From an uncultured Mitsuokella sp. (GTDB taxonomy: Bacteria; Bacillota; Negativicutes; Selenomonadales; Selenomonadaceae), in the NCBI GenBank assembly GCA_900770895.1, contig CAAGMF010000087.1, positions 1 through 22,785 of the forward strand: a DNA stretch of 22,785 nt, written 5' to 3'. The notes beneath the pieces were generated by a model. That model was not told the DNA's origin and searched no databases. It was given only the letters and a program-made list of their open reading frames with translations. Positions within the stretch are counted from its first letter, which is position 1, and every line of letters starts with the position of its first letter. This document shows, one piece after another, positions 6,179 through 13,504 of this stretch. A program made the translations under genes and the position numbers.

Positions 6179-7690
6179 TTACTCCAGTACGCTGGTGTCG
6201 AGGCTGTCGAAGCCCTGCAGGAATCCTTTTACTTGACTGGCGATGGCCTTTACGCCACCGGCCTTGCGGCTCTCGACATTGAGCGGCATATTCGGATCGT
6301 GCAGTGACATCCGGAGCAGCGCCCAGCCGTCCGGGAACACGAGGCGGACGCCCTCGTACGACGGCTTCGCGGCGCGGATGCCATGTTCGGCCGCGCGTTT
6401 CTCGAATTCTTCGAGGACTTTCGTGCCATAGGCTTTCGGATCGTCCTCACCGGATATCTTCATGCGGAATTCCGCCGCCTCGACAGGCTCGCCGAGAGCA
6501 GCTATGAGGTTCTTGAGCTTGCGTCCTTCCTTGCGGGCCTGAGCGGCTGCGATGAGCAGCTTCACTGCGAGATAGGCGCCATCATCGAGGTAGTAGTTCT
6601 CGCTGAGCGCACCGTGGCCGGAGGTCTCGATGGCCAGCGGCGAGACGACACCGGCTTTGTTCTGGCGGATGCATTCGTCGATGACGTTCTTGTAGCCGCG
6701 CTTGTAGCGCAGATGCTTGAGGCCGAGCTCCTGCTCGAGGAATATGGTCAGCTCATCGCTCGTGACCGAGTCGGTGATGATGGTCGATCCCGGATAGTCC
6801 GGCGCGAGGATGGCGGCCATCATGGCGATGAGGGCATTGCGGCTGATCTCTTTGCCATTCGACAGGACAGCGCTCATGCGGTCGACATCGGTATCGAATA
6901 TGAAGCCGAGGTCGGCATGGGAGCGCAGGACGGCATCACGGATAGCGGCCATGGCCTGCTTGTTCTCCGGGTTCGGGATATGGTTCGGGAAATGTCCGTC
7001 AGGCTCGAGGAACTGGCTGCCGCTCGTATCGGCGCCGAGGCGGCCGAGCACCTGCGTGGCGAAGAAGCCGCCGGCGCCGTTGCCGGCATCGACGACGATA
7101 TGCAGGCCGCGCAGCGGCTCGTTGCCGTCGTTGAGTGCGGTGCGTATCTTCTTGCGCAGATGATGGCCATAGCGCTCCATGAGATCGTATTTCTGTACTT
7201 TGCTGCGGTCGCCCTTCACCTCGGGCAGGCGGCAGGCATTCTTGAGGATGGTATGGATATCCTCCGCCTCGACGCCGCCGTCCTTCGTGAAGAATTTCAG
7301 GCCGTTGCGGTTGTAGGGGAGGTGGCTGGCGGTTATCATGATGGCGCCGTCCATCTTCGTCTCAGGGAACACGGTGGACATGAACATGGCCGGAGTCGAG
7401 GCCAGGCCGCAGTCGATCGTCGTGACTCCGGCGCAGGTGAGTGCCTCGAGTACGGCATGCTTCAGGTCGTGAGCCGAGATGCGCGAGTCGTGGCCGACTG
7501 CGATGCGCAGCTCATCCTTCGGCAGGCCGGTGCGCTCCGCGAGGAATTCGACGAAGCCGCTCGTGATGCGGTTCGCGGCCTCGGTCGTCAGGTTGACAGG
7601 CTCGTCCGAGACTCCCTCCACGGCGACGCCGCGCACGTCACTGCCGTTCGCCAGTTTCATGAGATCTTTTTCCGATGCGATTTTTGCCAT
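6179..7690 (-). CDS. Phosphomannomutase/phosphoglucomutase
   Basis: Alpha-D-phosphohexomutase that moves phosphate between C1 and C6 of glucose or mannose phosphate, feeding nucleotide sugars for cell-envelope polysaccharides. It has 503 residues. All four active-site loops are present: phosphoserine loop TASHLPYNRNG (S122), metal loop DTDVDR (D266, D268, D270), sugar loop ETSGHGALSE (355-364), and the phosphate-binding end GVRLVFPDGWALLR. VGHDSR (66-70) near the N-terminus is also typical. The start at 7690 follows GGGGAGGA at good spacing. The family cannot be split into glucose- or mannose-specific members by eye, so no symbol is given. It is followed by its own terminator. Confidence 0.93.
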   Translation of the reverse strand: MAKIASEKDLMKLANGSDVRGVAVEGVSDEPVNLTTEAANRITSGFVEFLAERTGLPKDELRIAVGHDSRISAHDLKHAVLEALTCAGVTTIDCGLASTPAMFMSTVFPETKMDGAIMITASHLPYNRNGLKFFTKDGGVEAEDIHTILKNACRLPEVKGDRSKVQKYDLMERYGHHLRKKIRTALNDGNEPLRGLHIVVDAGNGAGGFFATQVLGRLGADTSGSQFLEPDGHFPNHIPNPENKQAMAAIRDAVLRSHADLGFIFDTDVDRMSAVLSNGKEISRNALIAMMAAILAPDYPGSTIITDSVTSDELTIFLEQELGLKHLRYKRGYKNVIDECIRQNKAGVVSPLAIETSGHGALSENYYLDDGAYLAVKLLIAAAQARKEGRKLKNLIAALGEPVEAAEFRMKISGEDDPKAYGTKVLEEFEKRAAEHGIRAAKPSYEGVRLVFPDGWALLRMSLHDPNMPLNVESRKAGGVKAIASQVKGFLQGFDSLDTSVLE

Positions 7691-7830
7691 AGGATTTTCC
7701 TCCCCTATACGATAGGAGCTGCACAGGATGCGAGGGCTGCTGCCCGGACTATCTTGCGCTGCTCTGAATTTTCCTTACCTGAATATTTCGCCGTAATATG
7801 GTCGATTCCTGCCCATAGCATCGAGGTTTG

Positions 7831-8715
7831 TCAGTGAATGGCCTTTTTCTTGAACCGGCCGCCGACGATGTCATGCACGGCATTGATCGTGACAAAGGCG
7901 TTGCTGTCTTTTTCGAGCACGATTTCTTTCAGCTTGTCGACCTCGAGGCGGGTGACGACGCAGTAGAGGACTTCCTTGCTGTCGCCAGTGTAGCCGCCGG
8001 CACCGTGCAGGAGGGTCACGCCGCGGCCGAGACGGTCGTTGAGGGCCGAGGTGACCTCTTCGTGCTCGTTCGTGACGATCATGACGGCATACGATTCGTC
8101 GAGACCTTTGATGACGACGTCGATCATCTTTGAGATGACGAAATAGGCCACGAGCGAGTACATCGCTTTGTCCCAGCCGTAGAGGAGGCCGGCACTCGAG
8201 AGAATGAACAGGTTGATGAACATGACGACTTCGCCGACGGAGAATACGGATTTCTTGTCCATGATGATGGCGACGATCTCCGTGCCATCGAGCGAGCCGC
8301 CCGCGCGGATGATGAGGCCGACGCCGAGACCGTCAATGATGCCGCCGAAAATGGCCGCGAGGAAAGGGTCCTCCGTCACGCGCGGAATGCTGCCGATGAC
8401 CGCCGACCAAAAGGACAGGAAACAGATGGCGATGAGCGTCGCGATGGCGAAGTTCTTGCCGATCTGCTTGTAGCCGAGGTAGAGGAACGGCAGGTTCAAC
8501 ACGACGAGGAAGAAGCCGAACGGCAGACCGAAGACGGTGTTGAACATGATGGAGATACCGACGACGCCGCCGTCAATGACATGGTTCGGTATCAGGAACA
8601 GCTCGAGTCCGACGGATGCGATGATGGCACCGAGGAATATGATGATGTATTTCTTGATGTAAAAGGATAGTTTGCGATGCTGCTGAATCTGTTTCTTTAT
8701 GATTGCTTCTGCCAT
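7831..8715 (-). CDS. YitT-family membrane protein (DUF161 + DUF2179)
   Basis: A 294-residue protein with an N-terminal membrane domain of about six helices (roughly 20-195) and a soluble C-terminal DUF2179 domain (roughly 205-290). Conserved family segments include LFLIPNHVIDGGVVGIS near the start, IRAGGSLDGTEIVAII in the membrane part, and GRGVTLLHGAGGYTGDSKEV in the soluble part. Its biochemical role is not established. A G-rich ribosome site (AGGGGG) lies about nine bases before the ATG at 8715. It is transcribed from its own promoter at 8757-8786, divergently from the symporter gene. Confidence 0.9.
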   Translation of the reverse strand: MAEAIIKKQIQQHRKLSFYIKKYIIIFLGAIIASVGLELFLIPNHVIDGGVVGISIMFNTVFGLPFGFFLVVLNLPFLYLGYKQIGKNFAIATLIAICFLSFWSAVIGSIPRVTEDPFLAAIFGGIIDGLGVGLIIRAGGSLDGTEIVAIIMDKKSVFSVGEVVMFINLFILSSAGLLYGWDKAMYSLVAYFVISKMIDVVIKGLDESYAVMIVTNEHEEVTSALNDRLGRGVTLLHGAGGYTGDSKEVLYCVVTRLEVDKLKEIVLEKDSNAFVTINAVHDIVGGRFKKKAIH

Positions 8716-8756
8716 TATGTGGGCCCCCTTATGCAGCGGATAAAACCATACTTACC

Positions 8757-8786
8757 ATTATATAGTATGTGGTCGCGTGTAGTCTA
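8757..8786 (-). promoter_or_regulatory. Promoter of the yitT-like gene
   Basis: On the minus strand TAGACT (8786-8781), 18 bases, then a perfect TATAAT (8762-8757). The expected transcript has a leader of about 35 bases before the ATG at 8715. Confidence 0.7.
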
Positions 8787-8830
8787 TAGCGGCCGGGGGA
8801 AAATACTGCTGGGGCACGGGCAGGCAGAGA

Positions 8831-8849
8831 TATTCAGTATACGTGAATA
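8831..8849. promoter_or_regulatory. Inverted repeat upstream of the symporter promoter
   Basis: TATTCA (8831-8836), seven bases, TGAATA (8844-8849). Its centre lies about 60 bases before the predicted start of transcription near 8900, a classic activator position. The regulator is unknown. Confidence 0.4.
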
Positions 8850-8864
8850 CATAAAAGAACACCA

Positions 8865-8893
8865 TAGACAGGAGATTTCGCTTGGCCTATAAT
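8865..8893 (+). promoter_or_regulatory. Promoter of the dicarboxylate/amino acid symporter gene
   Basis: TAGACA (8865-8870), a 17-base spacer, TATAAT (8888-8893). Near-consensus; the leader is about 43 bases. Confidence 0.8.
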
Positions 8894-8942
8894 TTAAGCA
8901 TGTAGTATTTATACTTATTATTTCTTCATAGGGGTGAAATAA

Positions 8943-10160
8943 GTGAATTTATCTATCAAAATCTTCATTTCGCTCGTGCTGGCGGTCATTGTCGGACTTA
9001 TCGCCGGCGAGCCGGCACTGCCGTTCATCAACTGGTGGATCGCACCAATCGGAACGATATTCATCAATCTCATCAAGATGATGATCGTCCCGGTCGTGTT
9101 CTTCTCGCTGGTTGTAGGCATGACGAGCCTGGGCGATACCCGGAAACTGGGGCGTATCGGCGTCAAGACGGTGCTGCTCTACCTCTGCACGACGGCTATC
9201 GCTATCGTCATCGGTTTTGCCGTGGCAGGCGTCGTGCATCCGGGCGTCGGACTGCAGATGCCGGCTGATGTGGTGACGAAGGACGTCAAGCCAGCCCCGG
9301 GCATCATGCAGGTGCTGGTCAGCATGGTACCGGCGAATCCGGTCGATGTCATGGCTAAGGCTCAGATCCTGCCGCTCATCATCTTCGCGCTGTTCGTCGG
9401 CGTCGGCATCCTGAAGGTCGGCGGCGAGCGGGCCGAGATACTGGTGAAGTTCTTTGACGCGGGTGCCGAGGTCTGCTATAAGATCATCGGCATGATCATG
9501 AACTTTGCTCCGTACGGCGTATTCGCGCTGCTGCTGCCGGTCGTCGCGAAAAACGGCCCATCGGTGCTGCTGCCGCTGCTGTCGGTCATCGGCTGCGTGG
9601 CGGTCGGCTGTGTCATCCATGCCGTAGGCGTCTACTCGACGCTGGCCCAGGTGTGGGGCGGCCACACGCCGAAACAGTTCTTCTCGGGCATGAGCGAGGC
9701 AATGCTCATCGCGTTCACGACCTGCTCGAGTGCGGGTACACTGCCGGTCAATATGAAGAACTGCCAGGAGAAGCTCGGCGTATCGCGCGAGGTGGCATCT
9801 TTCGTCCTGCCGCTCGGCGCGACGATCAACATGGACGGTACGGCACTGTATCAGGGTGTCTGCGCGCTGTTCATCGCTAATGTGTTCGGCATCGACCTCA
9901 CGGCAGGCCAGATGGCCATGATCGTGCTGACGGGTACGCTGGCCTCAATCGGTACTGCAGGCGTACCGGGCGCCGGCCTCATCATGCTGGCTCTCGTGCT
10001 GCAGTCCGTCGGTCTGCCGATGGAGGGCCTGGCCCTCGTCGCCGGCATCGACCGTGTGCTCGATATGTTCCGTACCTGCCTGAACATCACGGGTGACGCT
10101 GCTGTCGCCATCGTCATGGATCAGGAGGAAAAGAAGCATGATGCGGCGGCTGCTGCCTGA
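8943..10160 (+). CDS. Acidic amino acid/dicarboxylate:cation symporter (DAACS family)
   Basis: Membrane symporter of the GltP/GltPh/DctA family, 405 residues from a GTG start with AGGGGTG seven bases upstream. Signature elements: hairpin-1 SSAGTLP (262-268), NMDGT (296-300), hairpin-2 GTLASIGTAGVPGAG, and the last core helix LDMFRTCLNITGD. In the last helix D374, R377, T378, N381 and D385 line up with the GltPh substrate residues D394, R397, T398, N401 and D405. Keeping the arginine that binds the side-chain carboxylate argues for aspartate, glutamate or C4-dicarboxylates rather than neutral amino acids. It is a single-gene unit with its own promoter and terminator. Confidence 0.92.
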   Translation: MNLSIKIFISLVLAVIVGLIAGEPALPFINWWIAPIGTIFINLIKMMIVPVVFFSLVVGMTSLGDTRKLGRIGVKTVLLYLCTTAIAIVIGFAVAGVVHPGVGLQMPADVVTKDVKPAPGIMQVLVSMVPANPVDVMAKAQILPLIIFALFVGVGILKVGGERAEILVKFFDAGAEVCYKIIGMIMNFAPYGVFALLLPVVAKNGPSVLLPLLSVIGCVAVGCVIHAVGVYSTLAQVWGGHTPKQFFSGMSEAMLIAFTTCSSAGTLPVNMKNCQEKLGVSREVASFVLPLGATINMDGTALYQGVCALFIANVFGIDLTAGQMAMIVLTGTLASIGTAGVPGAGLIMLALVLQSVGLPMEGLALVAGIDRVLDMFRTCLNITGDAAVAIVMDQEEKKHDAAAAA

Positions 10161-10188
10161 GGACAGGAACTGATATAGACAACTGCTG

Positions 10189-10229
10189 GCGGCGGCCATG
10201 GTGCTCGGCATCGTGGCCGCCGCTTTTTT
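10189..10229 (+). terminator. Terminator of the symporter gene
   Basis: GCGGCGGCCA (10189-10198) pairs with TGGCCGCCGC (10214-10223), followed by six T residues. Confidence 0.93.
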
Positions 10230-10273
10230 GATGTGATGGCGGAGGATATGGTGAACCATGCGCGGAATATATG

Positions 10274-10302
10274 TTGACTATGCGGAGCTGTTCCCGTATA
10301 AT
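10274..10302 (+). promoter_or_regulatory. Promoter of bioY
   Basis: TTGACT (10274-10279), exactly 17 bases, TATAAT (10297-10302). I found no BirA-type GGTTNAC operator around it. Confidence 0.88.
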
Positions 10303-10328
10303 TGATAGCGGAAAAGAGGTAATCATTC

Positions 10329-10886
10329 ATGGCATCAAATACTGCTCGCAGCCATTTTACTACTCGTGAGCTTACGAAGATGGCTCTGTGCATCGCTTTC
10401 TGCTGTGTCACGGCCTATATATCGTTTCCACTGCCGTTCACGCCAACGGTGGTCACGGCACTGACATTGGCGCTGGGGGTCACGGCCTTCGTGCTCACGC
10501 CGCGCCAGACATTCATCGTCATAGCCGGCTATATCCTCATCGGCGTCATCGGTCTGCCGGTATTCGTCAGCGGATCGGCCGGCTTCGGTCGCCTGCTCGG
10601 ACCGACGGGCGGCTACTACTGGGCCTGGCTCATCGTTTATCCGATCATCAGTGCGCTCAAAGGGCCGAAGCCTGATTTCAAGCGCTATGCCCTGCTCGAT
10701 ATCGTCATCGGCATACCGGTCACCTACATCGGTGGCCTGCTGCAGATGGTCTATGTCATGGATATCACGTTCTGGCAGGGCTTCATCATGGCCGCTCTGC
10801 CCTATATCCCCGGTGACATAATCAAATGCCTCGGTGCCGCTTGGATCGGCGTGAAAGTGAACCAGCTGCTGGAATACCGGCAGTAA
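10329..10886 (+). CDS. bioY: Biotin transporter BioY (ECF S-component)
   Basis: Membrane biotin-binding component of an ECF transporter, 185 residues with about six hydrophobic helices. BioY hallmarks are the segment ISFPLPFTPTVVTALTLALG after the first helix, and GRLLGPTGGYYWAWL in the middle, where the GPTGGY core belongs to the biotin pocket. The ribosome site AGAGGT lies about nine bases before the ATG at 10329. Promoter and terminator bracket it as a single gene. EcfA and EcfT partners are not in the window. With thiT nearby, this cell appears to rely on vitamin uptake through ECF systems. Confidence 0.95.
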   Translation: MASNTARSHFTTRELTKMALCIAFCCVTAYISFPLPFTPTVVTALTLALGVTAFVLTPRQTFIVIAGYILIGVIGLPVFVSGSAGFGRLLGPTGGYYWAWLIVYPIISALKGPKPDFKRYALLDIVIGIPVTYIGGLLQMVYVMDITFWQGFIMAALPYIPGDIIKCLGAAWIGVKVNQLLEYRQ

Positions 10887-10893
10887 CGGAAGG

Positions 10894-10918
10894 GCCTTCT
10901 CACGGGAAGGCTTTTTTT
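10894..10918 (+). terminator. Terminator of bioY
   Basis: GCCTTCT pairs with GGGAAGGC (one G-U pair), followed by seven T residues. Confidence 0.85.
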
Positions 10919-10938
10919 GTACGGCAAATCAGGAATCG

Positions 10939-10947
10939 TGCTATAAT
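10939..10947 (+). promoter_or_regulatory. Extended -10 promoter of the PHP gene
   Basis: TGCTATAAT, a TGn extended -10 with perfect TATAAT at 10942-10947; no clear -35. Transcription should begin near 10954, which supports the ATG at 10978 as the gene start. Confidence 0.7.
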
Positions 10948-10977
10948 GATACCGTATTGTTTGAAACGGAGGACGAC

Positions 10978-11691
10978 ATGAAAGATTTACTGGACGTACA
11001 TATGCATACGATTGCCAGCGTGCATGCCTACAGCACGCTGCGCGAGATGATAACGGCAGGACGCGAAAAAGGGCTGGCACTCGTGGGGATATCGGACCAC
11101 GGGCCGGCGATGCCGGGAGCTTTTCACGACTACTATTTCTGCAATTTCAAGGTCATCCGGCGCGATGCCTATGGCGTGGGACTCGTGATGGGCGCCGAGC
11201 TCAACATCATCGACTACTCGGGCAGCACCGATCTGCGGGAGGCCCGGATGGCAGGGATGGACTATGCGATAGCCAGTCTGCACGACCCATGCATCGACCC
11301 CGGCACGCGGGAGCAGAATACCCGGACGCTCATCGGAGCGATGCGCAATCCGCATGTGAAGATCATCGGACATCCGGATAATCCGACGTTCCCCGTGGAT
11401 TTCCAGGCGGTCGCGCAGGCGGCAAAGGAGAATCATGTGCTGCTCGAGCTCAACAACAGCTCCTATCGGCCGGGCGGCAGCCGACAGGGATCGCGTGAGC
11501 TGGCGGGCGAGCTGCTGGCTGCCTGCCGGGAGCAGGGCACGATGGTCATCATGGGCAGCGATGCGCACATCGACCTCGATGTCGGCAGTCATGAGTATGC
11601 GCAGGAGATGGTAGCGAAATACGATTTCCCGGAGGAACTCGTCATCAATTCGCGGCCGGAGCTGTTCCGCGAGTGGATCAGGAAAGACTGA
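10978..11691 (+). CDS. PHP-domain phosphoesterase (YcdX-like)
   Basis: Metal-dependent phosphatase/phosphoesterase of the PHP family, 237 residues, cytoplasmic. Metal-ligand motifs in order: DVHMHT (H8, H10), GISDHG (D40, H41), GAELNI (E74), SLHDP (H102), GHPDNP (H132), and GSDAH (D195, H197). These match the trinuclear zinc site of E. coli YcdX. GGAGG lies five bases before the ATG at 10978. An in-frame start 21 bases earlier would sit on the predicted transcription start. The natural substrate is unknown. It is followed 90 bases later by mnmE, with no terminator seen between, so some read-through is possible. Confidence 0.9.
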   Translation: MKDLLDVHMHTIASVHAYSTLREMITAGREKGLALVGISDHGPAMPGAFHDYYFCNFKVIRRDAYGVGLVMGAELNIIDYSGSTDLREARMAGMDYAIASLHDPCIDPGTREQNTRTLIGAMRNPHVKIIGHPDNPTFPVDFQAVAQAAKENHVLLELNNSSYRPGGSRQGSRELAGELLAACREQGTMVIMGSDAHIDLDVGSHEYAQEMVAKYDFPEELVINSRPELFREWIRKD

Positions 11692-11781
11692 AGGAAACGG
11701 CGGCTGCTCGCGATGGGCTGGTTCGACGATGGGCAGCGAATATAGAACAGGACACTGGACGTACAGGAGAGGAGCAGGGTT

Positions 11782-13209
11782 TTGCAGCAGGGAGATACGA
11801 TAGCGGCAATCGCTACGCCGCCGGGTGAGGGCGGCATCGGCATCGTGCGGCTGAGCGGGCGGACAGCCCTCGAGGTGGCGGAGAAAGTTTTCCGCGCGGC
11901 CAGCGGACGGGAACTCGCGAGCTATGACAACTACCGTGCTGTTTACGGCCATGTCGTGACGGAAGCGGGCGAGACCATCGATGAGGCGCTGGCGCTCATC
12001 ATGCGGGCACCGCATTCGTATACCTGCGAGGATGTCGTAGAGCTGCAGTGCCACGGCGGCCCGATGCCGCTGCGGCGCACGCTCGGTCTCTGCCTGGCGG
12101 CAGGGGCGCGGTTGGCGGAGCGCGGCGAGTTCACGAAGCGGGGGTTCCTCAACGGCCGGCTCGACCTCGCGCAGGCGGCCTCCGTCATGGATGTCATCAG
12201 TGCGCGCACCAACAGTGCGCTGCGGCTGGCGAGCGGCCATCTGGCCGGCCATTTCTCGGAGCGCATACGTGGCCTGCGGGGGCGGCTGCTGGAGCAGATT
12301 TCCCATATCGAGGCTACAATCGACTTTCCCGAGGACGGCGTCGAGGACGTCGTCGAGGACGAGCTGCGGCAGACGCTGGCCGCAGTACGGCAGGAGATTG
12401 ACGCGATGCTTGCAACGGCGCATACCGGACGCATCCTGCGCGAGGGCCTCGAGACAGCCATCATCGGCCGGCCGAACGTCGGGAAATCGAGCCTGCTCAA
12501 TGCCCTCCTGCGCGAAGAGCGCGCCATCGTGACCGACATCCCGGGGACGACGCGCGATGCAATCGCCGAGTATGCCGATGTATCCGGCGTGCCGCTGCAT
12601 ATCGTCGATACAGCCGGCATCCGCGAGACGGATGATGTCGTAGAGCGGCTGGGCGTCGAGCGCTCACGGGCGGCGGCAGAGCAGGCGGCTCTGGTGCTGG
12701 CTCTTTTCGATGGCTCGTCACCGCTCACGGCCGAGGATAGCACGATCATGGAGTTGGCTGCGCGCGCCGGGCAGAACGTCATATTGCTGCTGACGAAGGC
12801 TGATCTGCCGGCGGTTACCACAGCGGACGACCTGCGACGGGCCCTGGCGGAGACGGCGCAGATGGATGATGCGGCTGACGGGGCGTCCGCGCCGGCTATC
12901 ATCAGCATTTCGACGGCCGCTGATACGGGACTCGATGAGCTGGCCGCCGCGATCAAGGATATCGCCTATACAGGAGCCGCTGAGGGAGCGGAGGATTATT
13001 TCGTCAGCGATGAGCGACAGGCGGCTATCCTGCGGGCGGCCGACAGGGAGCTGGCGGCCGCCGAGGATACGCTGGCACAGGGCATCGGTCTCGATTTCGT
13101 CTCAATCGATATCCGCTCGGGCTGGGAGAAGCTCGGGGAACTCATCGGGGAGACAGTCGGCGACGATATCATCGATGATATCTTTTCGCGCTTCTGCATA
13201 GGGAAATGA
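11782..13209 (+). CDS. mnmE: tRNA modification GTPase MnmE
   Basis: GTPase that works with MnmG to place (carboxymethyl)aminomethyl groups on U34 of certain tRNAs. It has 475 residues, slightly longer than the usual 455-465. The N-terminal folate-binding domain begins QQGDTIAAIATPPGEGGIGI. The G domain shows GRPNVGKS (229-236), DIPGTTRD (252-259), DTAGI (276-280) and TKAD. The end is FCIGK, with the conserved catalytic cysteine (C472). The start codon is TTG at 11782, behind a GGAG-containing purine stretch. The extra length lies around residues 350-375 (an Ala/Asp-rich insert in the G domain). mnmG follows after 295 bases. Confidence 0.96.
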   Translation: MQQGDTIAAIATPPGEGGIGIVRLSGRTALEVAEKVFRAASGRELASYDNYRAVYGHVVTEAGETIDEALALIMRAPHSYTCEDVVELQCHGGPMPLRRTLGLCLAAGARLAERGEFTKRGFLNGRLDLAQAASVMDVISARTNSALRLASGHLAGHFSERIRGLRGRLLEQISHIEATIDFPEDGVEDVVEDELRQTLAAVRQEIDAMLATAHTGRILREGLETAIIGRPNVGKSSLLNALLREERAIVTDIPGTTRDAIAEYADVSGVPLHIVDTAGIRETDDVVERLGVERSRAAAEQAALVLALFDGSSPLTAEDSTIMELAARAGQNVILLLTKADLPAVTTADDLRRALAETAQMDDAADGASAPAIISISTAADTGLDELAAAIKDIAYTGAAEGAEDYFVSDERQAAILRAADRELAAAEDTLAQGIGLDFVSIDIRSGWEKLGELIGETVGDDIIDDIFSRFCIGK

Positions 13210-13228
13210 AAGATGTCGGCGGAGCACC

Positions 13229-13421
13229 GCGGCCTGGGCAGCACCTTCACTGCGCTATTGTAGTTTAGCTAAACGAAAATTTTTCCCATTAATTAACCCC
13301 TTGTGTCACAAGAACGCGCTTCGCTTGGACGACTTGCTGACCCTGCGGGACCATAGATAGGGAAAAATTTCCGTTCTAGACGCTAAACTACGACGCTTCG
13401 TTCCGGTGCCACCCAGGCCGC
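13229..13421. repeat. Long imperfect inverted repeat between mnmE and mnmG
   Basis: Three arm blocks are mirrored in order. GCGGCCTGGG (13229-13238) pairs with 13412-13421. GTAGTTTAGC (13260-13269) pairs with 13382-13391. AACGAAAATTTTTCCC (13272-13287) pairs with 13360-13375, with one mismatch. The arms are about 60 bases and the centre about 72 bases, with a small TTGTG-T-CACAA palindrome inside. A related direct repeat (ACCGCGG-YY-TGGGC) sits just outside both ends, at about 13226 and 13444. No protein is convincing here. It could be a small miniature element, a structured RNA, or a leader acting on mnmG. The rest of the gap 13210-13504 holds only the mnmG ribosome site (TTGGAG). Confidence 0.7.
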
Positions 13422-13504
13422 TGCAAAGCAGTCGCGAGGAAGTACCGCGGTTTGGGCGGTAGAGCTGTCTCATAAGTTTTAGTAGTATTTTGGAGTGAAT
13501 ATAA

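Noticed and set aside
8831..8849. ArgR box
   Set aside because: The ARG box has TGAAT before ATTCA; here the order is reversed (TATTCA first) with seven bases between.
10230..10328. BirA operator controlling bioY
   Set aside because: The region has a TGGTGAACCA stretch, but neither half matches the GGTTNAC-type site at the right spacing.
13210..13504. Replication origin or 6S RNA between mnmE and mnmG
   Set aside because: mnmE-mnmG-rsmG often lies near the origin, but I saw no cluster of DnaA boxes and no dnaA, rnpA, yidC or jag nearby. The hairpin has a 72-base loop rather than the 6S central bubble.
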